Assembly (NCBI RefSeq): GCF_014268445.2
Contig: NZ_CP077089.1
Span: forward strand, 293,501 to 357,500
DNA from: Pseudomonas tensinigenes
Lineage (GTDB): Bacteria; Pseudomonadota; Gammaproteobacteria; Pseudomonadales; Pseudomonadaceae
Direction of reading: 5' to 3'
Length of the DNA: 64,000 nt
A program made the translations under genes and the position numbers. This document shows positions 28,208 through 36,478 of the stretch, piece by piece. The notes beneath the pieces were generated by a model. The model did not search any database and was not told where the DNA came from. It saw nothing but the letters and a program-made list of their open reading frames with translations. How positions within the stretch are numbered: position 1 is the stretch's first letter; the number at the start of each line of letters is the position of its first letter.

Positions 28208-28858
28208 ATGAACACCGCCGCATTGCGCGAGCAGATCCAAAAAGCCCAACAACACGAAAAAGACACCGGCCTGCTGACCCGTCAGCTGGAAAGCAAGCTG
28301 CCTCATTTACACCCGGCGATCCAATTGCCGGAAGCCGACGCCAATGGTGTGCTGACGCGTTTTGTCGCCGCCTACATTGATGAAGTGCCAGACCTGCTGG
28401 ATGCAGCCAATGAAGTTGCCAGGGAAGCGGGAATCGAATCACAGATCAAACCGGTGCTGAAAATCGCCGAGCAGTATTTCCTCCAGCCGCCAGCCATCAT
28501 GGCCGGGCACGTTGGCCTGGACAGCCTGCTTGACGAAGCCTATCTGGCGCACCGTTTTGTCGAAGAGGTCAACGACCTGTACATCAAGCATTTCGGCCAG
28601 CCATTGATCCCCTTGGACATGACGGTCGCCAACTTGATTGCTCACCAATTGATCGGTGAGGAATTTGCCAACCAACTGGACGAAGCGGTGCATCACGCCA
28701 TTGACGAGATGCTCAACGATGAGAGTTTTGCCCTGGAATCGGTAGAGGTCTACCGCGAAAAACTCAGCAGCCCGGACACCGGCGCCGCGTGGAAACGCTG
28801 GCCGTGCATGGGGCGGCGACTGGGTGTGGGTCTGGAACTCGATCAGCCTGCTGCGTAA
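28208..28858 (+). CDS. conserved hypothetical protein next to the cox cluster
   Basis: A 216-residue, mostly helical, acidic protein with no signal peptide or membrane helix. GGAG lies 7 bases before ATG 28208; the open frame extends to 28133 but the added residues look non-coding. It contains a pattern of His and Glu/Asp residues (IAHQLIGEEF, DEAVHHAIDEML) that could bind metal, but no known motif is recognised. The equivalent position in P. aeruginosa also holds an unnamed gene next to coxB. The function is unknown. Confidence 0.75.
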   Translation: MNTAALREQIQKAQQHEKDTGLLTRQLESKLPHLHPAIQLPEADANGVLTRFVAAYIDEVPDLLDAANEVAREAGIESQIKPVLKIAEQYFLQPPAIMAGHVGLDSLLDEAYLAHRFVEEVNDLYIKHFGQPLIPLDMTVANLIAHQLIGEEFANQLDEAVHHAIDEMLNDESFALESVEVYREKLSSPDTGAAWKRWPCMGRRLGVGLELDQPAA

Positions 28859-28880
28859 GCCTCATACGCCATAGATCCAA

Positions 28881-28970
28881 TGTGGGAGCGAGCCTGCTCG
28901 CGAATGCGGTCGATCATTCAACATCTCTGTTGGCTGATCCACCGCTTTCGCGAGCAGGCTCGCTCCCACA
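28881..28970. repeat. REP pair between convergent genes
   Basis: Two inverted copies of the GGGAGCGAGCCTGCTCGC element, about 40 bases apart, lie between the hypothetical gene and the convergent SulP gene. Confidence 0.9.
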
Positions 28971-28993
28971 AGGTTTATCGCAACAGGGCGTTT

Positions 28994-30520
28994 TTAGCCG
29001 GCAGCGCCGATACCGGTAGTGGTTCGAATCCGTCCTTCAAGCCTGCGCTTCAACCCGCGCGACTCAATCAACAGCTTCGACCCCTTCGCCGCATTCGCCC
29101 GGCCCCACTCTTCCAGCAACTCCAGACACGAATGGTCGATGTAGCTCAGGTTATTGAGCGGCACATGCACCGTCGTTCCCTGCGGAATACTGCCCAGCAC
29201 TTGCGTCAGCGCCGGCACCTTGAGGAATGTCGCCGCGCCGACCAGACGCAACTCCATCTCACCGTCCTGGGGCAGATCGATCAGACTGATCTTCAACCGC
29301 GACGCCTTGAACGCCAGTTTCAACATCGTCAGACCGAAACCGATCAACACGCCCGTCAGCAGGTCAGTGAAGATGATCGCCAGCGCTGTCGCCGCATAGG
29401 TGAACATCGGCATGCGCCCATAACGTCCCAGGCCTCGAAACGCTTTGAGATCGACCAGTTTGAACCCGGTGTAAACCAGCACACCGGCCAGACTCGCCAC
29501 CGGAATGCTTTGCAGCACACTCGACAGCAACAGCACGAACGCCAGCAGCCACAGACCATGGAAGATCGTCGAATAACGCGTGGTCGCGCCGGCCTGGACG
29601 TTGGCCGAACTGCGCACGATTACCCCGGTCATCGGTAGCGCGCCGAGCAGACCGCAGAGCATGTTGCCGACACCTTGCGCCGACAGTTCGCGGTCGAAAT
29701 CCGAACGCACGCCGCTGTGCATGCGATCCACCGCTGCGGCAGACAACAACGTTTCCGCGCTGGCGATAAACGCCACCGCAAACGCAGCAATCAGCAGAGT
29801 CGGATCGGCAAGGCTAAGCAGGTCCGCAGGTTTCAACCAATCGATGGCCTCCGCCAGATTCGCCGGTACTTCAACGCGCTTGACCTGCAAAGCGAGCAAC
29901 AGACTTGCCCCGGTCGCCAGACCGACACCGAGCAATGCACCCGGAACGAAGCGCAACGAATGTGGGCGGAATTTTTCCCATAGCCACATCACCGCAATCG
30001 TCGACAGTCCGAGCAGTCCGGCCTGCCAGCCGAACGACGGCAAGGCCTGCGCCACTGCCGCCGGGAACGCCGTAAGGTTATCCAGGCCAGAAGGCTTCGG
30101 TGATGCATCGAGCATCACATGCACCTGCGACAGCACGATCAATACGCCAATCCCCGCCAGCATGCCGTAGACCACCGCTGGCGCCGTGACCCGAAACCAG
30201 CAACCGAGCTTCAAGCGCCCGGCGACCAGTTGCAGGAAACCGGCGAGCAGCAGAATCGGCCCGAGCATCTCGATGCCGTGCTGGCGTACCAGTTCAAAGA
30301 CCAACACCGCTAGGCCCGCAGCCGGCCCGCTGACCTGCAACGGCGAGCCCGCCAGCCAACCGACCACCAGACCGCCGATGATCCCGGTGATCAAACCCTT
30401 GGCCGGTGGCAACCCTGACGCAATCGCGATACCCATGCACAGCGGCAACGCGACCAGAAACACAACCACTGAAGCGAGCAACTCCCGTGGCAACACCGCT
30501 TTCAATTGAGCCGCACGCAT
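28994..30520 (-). CDS. SulP-family anion transporter (probable bicarbonate/sulfate)
   Basis: A 508-residue inner-membrane protein with about 10-12 helices. The SulP signature region begins VVFLVALPLCMGIAIASGLPP, and a shortened C-terminal STAS domain (VPLNNLSYIDHSCLELLEEW) follows. ATG 30520 is preferred over 30550 because GGGAGA lies 8 bases upstream. It lies 90 bases after a beta-carbonic anhydrase gene in the same direction. That pairing suggests bicarbonate, made by the anhydrase, as a substrate, though sulfate or another anion is possible. Confidence 0.88.
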   Translation of the reverse strand: MRAAQLKAVLPRELLASVVVFLVALPLCMGIAIASGLPPAKGLITGIIGGLVVGWLAGSPLQVSGPAAGLAVLVFELVRQHGIEMLGPILLLAGFLQLVAGRLKLGCWFRVTAPAVVYGMLAGIGVLIVLSQVHVMLDASPKPSGLDNLTAFPAAVAQALPSFGWQAGLLGLSTIAVMWLWEKFRPHSLRFVPGALLGVGLATGASLLLALQVKRVEVPANLAEAIDWLKPADLLSLADPTLLIAAFAVAFIASAETLLSAAAVDRMHSGVRSDFDRELSAQGVGNMLCGLLGALPMTGVIVRSSANVQAGATTRYSTIFHGLWLLAFVLLLSSVLQSIPVASLAGVLVYTGFKLVDLKAFRGLGRYGRMPMFTYAATALAIIFTDLLTGVLIGFGLTMLKLAFKASRLKISLIDLPQDGEMELRLVGAATFLKVPALTQVLGSIPQGTTVHVPLNNLSYIDHSCLELLEEWGRANAAKGSKLLIESRGLKRRLEGRIRTTTGIGAAG

Positions 30521-30610
30521 GGCGATTCTCCCGAAGTTTTCTTCAGGCATGGCTTCGCCGAACCGCTGAAACAGCGGCCGGCGTCAAACCACACAGATGT
30601 TTAGGAAGAT

Positions 30611-31339
30611 TTAGAAGCGCGCTTTGGGCGTCGCCACCGGAATCGGATGGCTACCGTCGAGCGGCAGGAAACGGCCCTGATCCGCGTCGTAAGCTTTGAT
30701 TTCGCTGGTTTCGATGTCGTAGACCCAGCCATGGATGAACAAATGACCGTTCGCCATGCGCGAGGCTACCGAAGGATGGGTACGCAAGTGCTGCAATTGG
30801 GCGATGACGTTTTCCTCGGTGAGGATCGGCATGCTTTCTTTTTCGTCGGCGCAGTTACAGTTCTCATGCACCATGGTTTTCGCGACTTCAGCGTGGCGCA
30901 GCCAGGCTTTGACCGTCGGCATTTTTTCCAGGCTGTCCGGATTGAGCACTGCACGCATGGCGCCGCAATCGGAGTGGCCGCAGATAATGATGTGCTGCAC
31001 GCCGAGCGCCAGTACCGCGTATTCGATCGCGGTGGAAACGCCGCCGTTCATCTGCCCGTAAGGCGGCACGACGTTGCCGACGTTACGGGTCACGAACAGA
31101 TCGCCGGGCGAGCTGTGGGTAATCAGCTCGGGGACGATGCGCGAGTCGGCGCAGGTGATGAACATCGCCTTGGGCGCCTGGGCCGTGGCGAGTTTCTTGA
31201 AGAGTTCTTCCTGCTGTGGGAAGACCTCATGATGAAAATGCAAAAAGCCGTCTACGATCTGGCGCAGCGCTGCATCGGCGGATTCCGCTTCAGGGGTTTG
31301 CGCCGACGCAGCCAACGGCTGTTTATCCTTGTCACTCAT
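30611..31339 (-). CDS. beta-class carbonic anhydrase
   Basis: A 242-residue enzyme with the zinc ligands Cys63, His122 and Cys125 and the Asp65-Arg67 dyad (CADSRIVPEL, CGHSDCGAM). No signal peptide, so cytoplasmic. It interconverts carbon dioxide and bicarbonate. It is followed by the SulP gene, with which it is probably cotranscribed. The N-terminal 25 residues are a low-complexity extension. The corresponding P. aeruginosa enzyme is psCA1. Confidence 0.94.
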   Translation of the reverse strand: MSDKDKQPLAASAQTPEAESADAALRQIVDGFLHFHHEVFPQQEELFKKLATAQAPKAMFITCADSRIVPELITHSSPGDLFVTRNVGNVVPPYGQMNGGVSTAIEYAVLALGVQHIIICGHSDCGAMRAVLNPDSLEKMPTVKAWLRHAEVAKTMVHENCNCADEKESMPILTEENVIAQLQHLRTHPSVASRMANGHLFIHGWVYDIETSEIKAYDADQGRFLPLDGSHPIPVATPKARF

Positions 31340-31581
31340 GATTCATCCTCTTTGGCGGATTAGGGGAGTCGTTCCCATGTATTCCGGTATGAAGCCAGTG
31401 GCTGTTTAAAACATCCGGGTCATCCCGACCCGTCAGTCACTCGATGAACAAGGTAGCCGCCGAAACTTAACTCAAACTGAATCAAACGCTCTAGAACGTG
31501 TGTTCCAGGTCACAAAAAACGTGACTGGGTGTTTTCCGCGGAAGGATTCCAACCCCTCAACCATAGGCCAATTGTCGCTAA
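31340..31581. other. upstream region of the carbonic anhydrase gene
   Basis: This 242-base stretch holds the carbonic anhydrase promoter but no confident boxes or genes. Several small open frames cross it without ribosome sites. AT content rises towards the att-like repeat at 31582. Confidence 0.4.
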
Positions 31582-32283
31582 ATCAAAGACATCTGGCGAC
31601 CCGGCGGACAGAAGGCGGATCAACAATCCCTGCGTGCGCGTGCGTATGCCCGTTCCGTCCGGTGCAGGTATGGTCCGATCTGTTCAAGAGGTCAGGCAAC
31701 AAGACTCCTTGCGATACATATTTTACGAAACAGATGTCCGATGGTTTTTTATCAATCGGCTCGTAATATGAGGGCTGCCATGATGGCAAATCAGATAAAA
31801 ATGGAGTTTTAAATGACAAGTATTGCGCGTGGAAAAAGTATTCGAGGCATCTTCCTCGATCGCACAGTGATTGAGGGTTTACACGCTAACGGTTCAAGAT
31901 CTGACATTTTGATTACGATGCAATTGGCGACCAAACAAGAGCATCGCGACCCGCTCACTAATGAAGTGACGGAGACGCTGGTAGATTCCAGGATAGTAGG
32001 GGCCATCTCGCGCAATCGCGGTAGAACTTTTAACGTTGCACCTGTCGCAAGCGACATCGACGGCGACGGCGATATTGATTCTCAAGACACAGCGAAACTG
32101 GCAGCCCTGGCCAAGGCGTATAACAGTATTATCAAGCCCTGAGTCATCGCCGAGGTCAGCGTGAACTTTCATGTTGGCCTCGGCTTTGAAGTTTCATTCC
32201 TTCCTTTCGATTGGTGCGTTGACTCAGCGCTTAGCCAGTTGCTCTTAGATCAATGCCATCTGGCGACCCGGCGGACAGAAGGC
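31582..32283. mobile_element. candidate integration scar flanked by att-like direct repeats
   Basis: The 35-base segments 31582-31616 and 32249-32283 match at 33 positions, the last 27 being identical (core CATCTGGCGACCCGGCGGAC). The right copy is the 3' end of the radical SAM gene. The left copy, read on the same strand, encodes the same C-terminal residues (AFCPPGRQM, then SLI in place of ALI) and ends in a different stop (TAG versus TAA). That is the pattern left when an element integrates at a gene's 3' end and rebuilds it. The 632 bases between are AT-richer and hold one orphan gene. No integrase is present. Confidence 0.55.
31813..32142 (+). CDS. orphan protein with dockerin/EF-hand-like calcium loop
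   Basis: A 109-residue protein with no signal peptide. GGAG lies 6 bases before the ATG. Residues 81-92 read DIDGDGDIDSQD, a canonical calcium loop with Asp at positions 1, 3, 5 and 12, Gly at 6 and Ile at 8. The helix TAKLAALAKAYN follows, as in one half of a type I dockerin. Residues 1-75 are not recognised. Codon use is AT-richer than neighbours (for example AGT ATT, AAA AGT ATT). It lies inside the att-like scar, so it is probably acquired. Function and partner are unknown. Confidence 0.62.
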   Translation: MTSIARGKSIRGIFLDRTVIEGLHANGSRSDILITMQLATKQEHRDPLTNEVTETLVDSRIVGAISRNRGRTFNVAPVASDIDGDGDIDSQDTAKLAALAKAYNSIIKP

Positions 32284-33303
32284 CGTGCAATCGAGGTTGT
32301 AGCCTTCGCGATGATTCATGCCAAGACGCTTTATGGCTTTGGCAAATCGCTGCGCGAGCAGGTCGGCGAACACCCCTTCACCACGCATCCGCGCCCCGAA
32401 ACGGCTGTCGTAGAGGTCGCCGCCACGGCTCTGGCGGATCAGGCTCAGCACATGCGCGGCGCGTTGCGGATAGTGCGCTGCCAGCCATTCTTCGAACAGT
32501 GGCGCCACTTCCAGCGGCAGACGCAACATCATGTAGGCAGCGCTTTGCGCACCGGCGGCGTGGGCTTCGGTGAGCAGGTTTTCGATTTCGCTGTCGTTGA
32601 TCATCGGGATCATCGGCGAACACAGCACGCCCACCGGAATGCCGGCCTCGCGCATCACCCGAATGGCTCGCAACCGCGCTTTGGGTGCGGCGGCACGCGG
32701 TTCCAGGATGCGTTTGAGCTCGTCATCCAGCGTGGTCAGGCTGATCATCACGGCTACCAGCCGTTGCTCTGCCAACCGAGTGAGCAGGTCGAGGTCGCGC
32801 AGGATCAGCGAACCCTTGGTGACGATGGTCACTGGGTGCCGATAGCGCAAGAGCACCTCAAGGGTCTGGCGGGTGATCTTGTATTCGCGCTCGATCGGCT
32901 GATATGGATCGGTGTTGGAACCCAGATTGATCGGTGCGCATTGATAGCCTTTTTTCCCGAGCTGTTCTTCCAGCACTTGGGCGGCGTTGGTCTTGGCGAT
33001 CAGTTTCGTTTCGAAATCCAGCCCGGGTGACATGTCCCAATAGGCGTGGCTGGGCCGCGCATAACAATAGATGCAGCCGTGTTCGCAGCCTCGATAGGGG
33101 TTGATCGAACGGTCGAAAGGCAGATCCGGTGAAGTGTTGCGGGTAATGATGGTTTTGGCGGTTTCGATCATCACTTCAGTACCTTGCGTCAGCGGCACTT
33201 CCTGAAACCAGCCGTCATCCTCGGCCACCGAACGGTTCGGTGCGAAGCGGTTGTGCGGGTTGGTCGCGGTGCCGCGACCGCGAGGTGGCAATGGAGTAGA
33301 CAT
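32245..33303 (-). CDS. PA0069-type radical SAM protein (SplB-like family)
   Basis: A 352-residue protein with the iron-sulfur motif CEHGCIYC (Cys73, Cys77, Cys80), in RSINPYRGCEHGCIYCYAR. The next conserved part is HAYWDMSPGLDFETKL. This family is related to spore photoproduct lyase and is annotated as a DNA-repair-type radical SAM protein in many genomes; its substrate is unknown. ATG 33303 was chosen because the upstream extension lies in a palindrome. A LexA-like box 16-31 bases upstream of the start codon fits SOS control, as recalled for the P. aeruginosa homologue. Its 3' end doubles as an att-like site. Confidence 0.87.
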   Translation of the reverse strand: MSTPLPPRGRGTATNPHNRFAPNRSVAEDDGWFQEVPLTQGTEVMIETAKTIITRNTSPDLPFDRSINPYRGCEHGCIYCYARPSHAYWDMSPGLDFETKLIAKTNAAQVLEEQLGKKGYQCAPINLGSNTDPYQPIEREYKITRQTLEVLLRYRHPVTIVTKGSLILRDLDLLTRLAEQRLVAVMISLTTLDDELKRILEPRAAAPKARLRAIRVMREAGIPVGVLCSPMIPMINDSEIENLLTEAHAAGAQSAAYMMLRLPLEVAPLFEEWLAAHYPQRAAHVLSLIRQSRGGDLYDSRFGARMRGEGVFADLLAQRFAKAIKRLGMNHREGYNLDCTAFCPPGRQMALI

Positions 33304-33307
33304 GAAA

Positions 33308-33345
33308 ACGCCCCGATACTGTATATGCACACAGTATCGGGGCGT
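33308..33345 (-). promoter_or_regulatory. LexA-like box nested in a terminator hairpin
   Basis: A 38-base inverted repeat has 15-base perfect arms (ACGCCCCGATACTGT and its complement) around an 8-base centre. At its middle, 33319-33334, CTGTATATGCACACAG fits the SOS box form CTG-N10-CAG. On the minus strand the hairpin follows the cytochrome gene stop by 32 bases and is itself followed by TTTT, so it can also terminate that operon. The radical SAM start codon is only 4 bases beyond it. Confidence 0.72.
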
Positions 33346-33377
33346 TGCGCGTCTGGCTAGTGCCGTCGGGCGACTGG

Positions 33378-34679
33378 TCAGTTGTGTTGCGTCACCTGAC
33401 CGAGGTCATCGCTGGAGGTGTGTTTCATATCTTCCTTGCGCAGTTCGGCGACATCGGCGACCTTCACCGGCGCGCCTTTGTTGCCCCAGCTGCCACGGAT
33501 GAAACTCACGACGTCCGCCACTTCCTGATCCGACAGGCGCCAGGCGAAACCCGGCATGGTGAAGGTCGAAGGCGCAGTGTGCGTCGCTGGCAGCGTACCG
33601 CCCTTGAGCACGATATGGATCAGCGAAGTCGGATCGTCCGATTGCAGCACCGGATTGCCCGCCAGCGCCGGGAACACGCGGGTATAGCCGTGGCCGTCGG
33701 TGCGATGGCACGCCGCGCAGTTGTCGATGTACACGGCCGCTCCGCGCTGGCTGTCGTCACCATTCCACAGGGCTTTGGCGGCTTTCTCATCGTACTGATG
33801 CGGTTGATCGTTCGGATCAGTGGCCGGCAGCGATTTGAGGTAGCGGGCAATCGCTGTCAGGTCGGCATCGGTCATGTATTGCATGCTGTGGGTGACCACA
33901 TCGCTCATCCCGCCGAACACCGCGCTGCGATCGCTGCGCCCGGTCTTGAGGAACTGCACCAGTTGCTCCTCGCTCCAACTGCCCAGACCGTCCTTGTGAT
34001 CACCGCGCAGGCTTTTGGCGATCCAGCCTTCCAGCGGCGCACTGCCGGCGAGGAAGTTACTGCCATCGGCCGCGCTCAAGGATTTTTCCTGCATGGTCAG
34101 CGCGCGCGGTGTGTGACAGGCACCGCAATGGCCCAGGCCTTCGACCAGATAGGCGCCACGGTTGATGACGGCGTCGTCCCCGGTCGCCTTGTAGTCCTCG
34201 ACCTTCGGCGCAAACATCCAGCGCCAACCCATCAGCGGCCAGCGCATGCTCAACGGCCACGGGATGTCGCTGGCCTTGTTCTCCTGCGCGACCGGTGCGA
34301 CGCCGTGCATGAAGTACGCGTACAGCGCTTGCATGTCGGTTTCGCTGACACGGGCATAGGACGGATACGGCATCGCCGGGTACAAGGTACTACCGTTTTT
34401 GGCGACGCCATGGCGCACGGCCTGATCGAAGTCTTCGAAGCTGTATTCACCGACGCCGGTTTTATCCGGGGTGATGTTGGTCGAGTAGATCGTGCCGATC
34501 GGCGTTTCCATCGGCAGACCACCGGCGAACGGTTTGCCGTTCTTGGCGGTGTGGCACGCCACGCAGTCACCGGCGCGGGCAAGGTATTCGCCTTGTTTGA
34601 TCAAAGCTTGATCAACGTCGGCCGCATGGATCGAGGCACTGCCGAGCAGCGCCAAAGTCGCGATAACGAGATTTTTCAT
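33378..34679 (-). CDS. triheme cytochrome c subunit of a membrane GMC dehydrogenase
   Basis: A 433-residue precursor with a signal peptide (1-19) and three class I cytochrome c domains. Heme motifs are CVACH (39-43), CGACH and CAACH. A C-terminal amphipathic tail may anchor it. Such subunits pass electrons from periplasmic sugar or gluconate dehydrogenases to ubiquinone. It follows the FAD subunit by 12 bases and ends the operon, with the hairpin at 33308-33345 downstream. Gluconate 2-dehydrogenase is the likeliest complex. Confidence 0.9.
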   Translation of the reverse strand: MKNLVIATLALLGSASIHAADVDQALIKQGEYLARAGDCVACHTAKNGKPFAGGLPMETPIGTIYSTNITPDKTGVGEYSFEDFDQAVRHGVAKNGSTLYPAMPYPSYARVSETDMQALYAYFMHGVAPVAQENKASDIPWPLSMRWPLMGWRWMFAPKVEDYKATGDDAVINRGAYLVEGLGHCGACHTPRALTMQEKSLSAADGSNFLAGSAPLEGWIAKSLRGDHKDGLGSWSEEQLVQFLKTGRSDRSAVFGGMSDVVTHSMQYMTDADLTAIARYLKSLPATDPNDQPHQYDEKAAKALWNGDDSQRGAAVYIDNCAACHRTDGHGYTRVFPALAGNPVLQSDDPTSLIHIVLKGGTLPATHTAPSTFTMPGFAWRLSDQEVADVVSFIRGSWGNKGAPVKVADVAELRKEDMKHTSSDDLGQVTQHN

Positions 34680-34691
34680 GGTCGTCGCTCC

Positions 34692-36476
34692 TTAAGCCTG
34701 AACCAGCGGGCCGGGGTTTTTCAGGTACTGCTCGCGGATCGCCTTCGCCGACCAATAGGTCAGTGCGGCAACCAGTCCGGTCGGGTTGTAGCCAAGACCC
34801 TGCGGGAACGCCGAGGCGCCAGGGACGAAGACGTTGTGCACGTCCCAGCTCTGCAAGTAGCGGTTCAGCGCGCTCTTCTTCGGATCGGTGCCCATGATCG
34901 CGCCACCGTTAAGGTGGGTGGTCTGGTAAGAGGCGGTGTTGAAGTGATCGCCGACCTTCTTGCCGATCACTGCAATCGCTTTCGGCCCCATTGCTTCAGC
35001 GACCTTGCCCATTTTCTCGACCATGAAGCGGTTCATCTTGATGTCGTTTTCCTGCCAGTCGAAGGTCATGCGCAGCAGCGGCAAACCGTAGGCATCGCGG
35101 TACACCGGATCGAGATCAAGGTAGTTGCCACGGTAGGACTGATGCGCACCGTGGGCGTCCATCGACACCTGGTGGGTGTAGTAATCGGCGGTCGCGCGTT
35201 TCCAAGCGCTGCCCCAGGCCGGAGTGCCCGGCGGGTTCGAGGTGCCGGCAATCGGCCGACTGCCGGCCTGGTTGACCCACATCGGCGAGCCACCGACGAA
35301 GCCGTGCGGGCCGTGGTCGAAGTTGTCGGCGTTGAAATCGTCCAGCGCCACGCCGTTACCGCCGGCACCGATGAAGTTGTTGGTGTGGGTGTCCTTGTCG
35401 AAGAACGCCTTGATGGTCGCCATGTTCTGGTAGGCGAAGTTACGCCCGACCACGCCTTCGCCGCTGATCGGGTCGTACGGTTTGCCGATGCCGGAGAGCA
35501 GCATCAGACGCACGTTGTGCAACTGGAACGCGCCGAGGATCACCAGATCCGCCGGTTGCTCGATCTCGCGACCCTGTCCGTCGATGTAGGTCACGCCGGT
35601 GGCTTTGGATTTCGTGCTGTCGAGGTTGACGCGCAGCACGTGCGAGTTAGGCCGCAGCTCGAAATTCGGCAGCGGTTTCAGCGCCGGCAGAATGTTCACG
35701 TTAGGCGACGCCTTGGAGTACATGTAGCAGACATAACCGCTGCAGAAACCACAGAAGTTGCACGGCCCCATTTGTGCGCCGTAAGGGTTGGTGTAAGGCC
35801 CGGAGGTATTTGCGGACGGCAGGTTGTAGGGTTTGTAGCCGACTTCTGTCGCCGCTTTGCCGAACAGTTGTGCGGAAACCGTATTCTTCTGCGCTTCCAG
35901 CGGGAACGGGTTGGAACGATCCGGCGCGTATGGATTGCCGCCCTTGCCCTGACCGACCAGTTGGCCCTTCACCGTCCAGGCCTGACCCGAGGTGCCGAAG
36001 ACTTTTTCGGCGAAATCGAAAAACGGTTCCAGCTCTTCATAGCTGACGCCGAAGTCCTGGATGGTCATGTCCTTGGGGATAAAGCTTTTGCCGTAGCGCT
36101 CTTCGTAGTGGCTGCGCATGCGCAACTCGATCGGATCGACCCGGAAGTGCACACCCGACCAGTGCAGGCCGGCACCGCCGACGCCATTGCCCGGCAGGAA
36201 CGCGCCCAACTGGCGGTTCGGCAGGGCGATGTCGTTGACGCTGTGGCGAATGGTGACGGTTTCTTTGGAGATGTCCTGAAAGAGTTTTTTGCGCACGCTG
36301 TAGGTGAGTTCGTCGATCACCTGCGGATAGTTGCCGTCGGGGTAGGTGTCCTGCATCGGCCCGCGCTCCAGCGCCAGCACGTTGAGGCCCGCTTCGGTCA
36401 GTTCCTTGGCCATGATCGCGCCGGTCCAGCCAAAACCGACGATGACTGCGTCAACCTTCTTCATTACCGTTGCCAT
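34692..36476 (-). CDS. FAD (GMC) catalytic subunit, gluconate 2-dehydrogenase type
   Basis: A 594-residue GMC-family flavoprotein. The FAD-binding VGFGWTGA with GxGxxG starts at residue 13, and the C-terminal part MGTDPKKSALNRYLQSW precedes the flavin-contacting FPQGLGYNPTGLVAAL. A CNFCGFCSGYVC cluster (near 36% of the length) fits the iron-sulfur-like cysteines of this subgroup. It has no signal peptide and is expected to be exported with the Tat-targeted small subunit. Start ATG 36476 is 2 bases after the small-subunit stop. Substrate could be gluconate, 2-ketogluconate or another polyol. Confidence 0.88.
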   Translation of the reverse strand: MATVMKKVDAVIVGFGWTGAIMAKELTEAGLNVLALERGPMQDTYPDGNYPQVIDELTYSVRKKLFQDISKETVTIRHSVNDIALPNRQLGAFLPGNGVGGAGLHWSGVHFRVDPIELRMRSHYEERYGKSFIPKDMTIQDFGVSYEELEPFFDFAEKVFGTSGQAWTVKGQLVGQGKGGNPYAPDRSNPFPLEAQKNTVSAQLFGKAATEVGYKPYNLPSANTSGPYTNPYGAQMGPCNFCGFCSGYVCYMYSKASPNVNILPALKPLPNFELRPNSHVLRVNLDSTKSKATGVTYIDGQGREIEQPADLVILGAFQLHNVRLMLLSGIGKPYDPISGEGVVGRNFAYQNMATIKAFFDKDTHTNNFIGAGGNGVALDDFNADNFDHGPHGFVGGSPMWVNQAGSRPIAGTSNPPGTPAWGSAWKRATADYYTHQVSMDAHGAHQSYRGNYLDLDPVYRDAYGLPLLRMTFDWQENDIKMNRFMVEKMGKVAEAMGPKAIAVIGKKVGDHFNTASYQTTHLNGGAIMGTDPKKSALNRYLQSWDVHNVFVPGASAFPQGLGYNPTGLVAALTYWSAKAIREQYLKNPGPLVQA

Positions 36477-36478
36477 GC

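Noticed and set aside
31500..31819. Several 70-90 codon frames on both strands before the orphan gene
   Set aside because: They overlap each other, cross the att-like repeat and lack ribosome sites.
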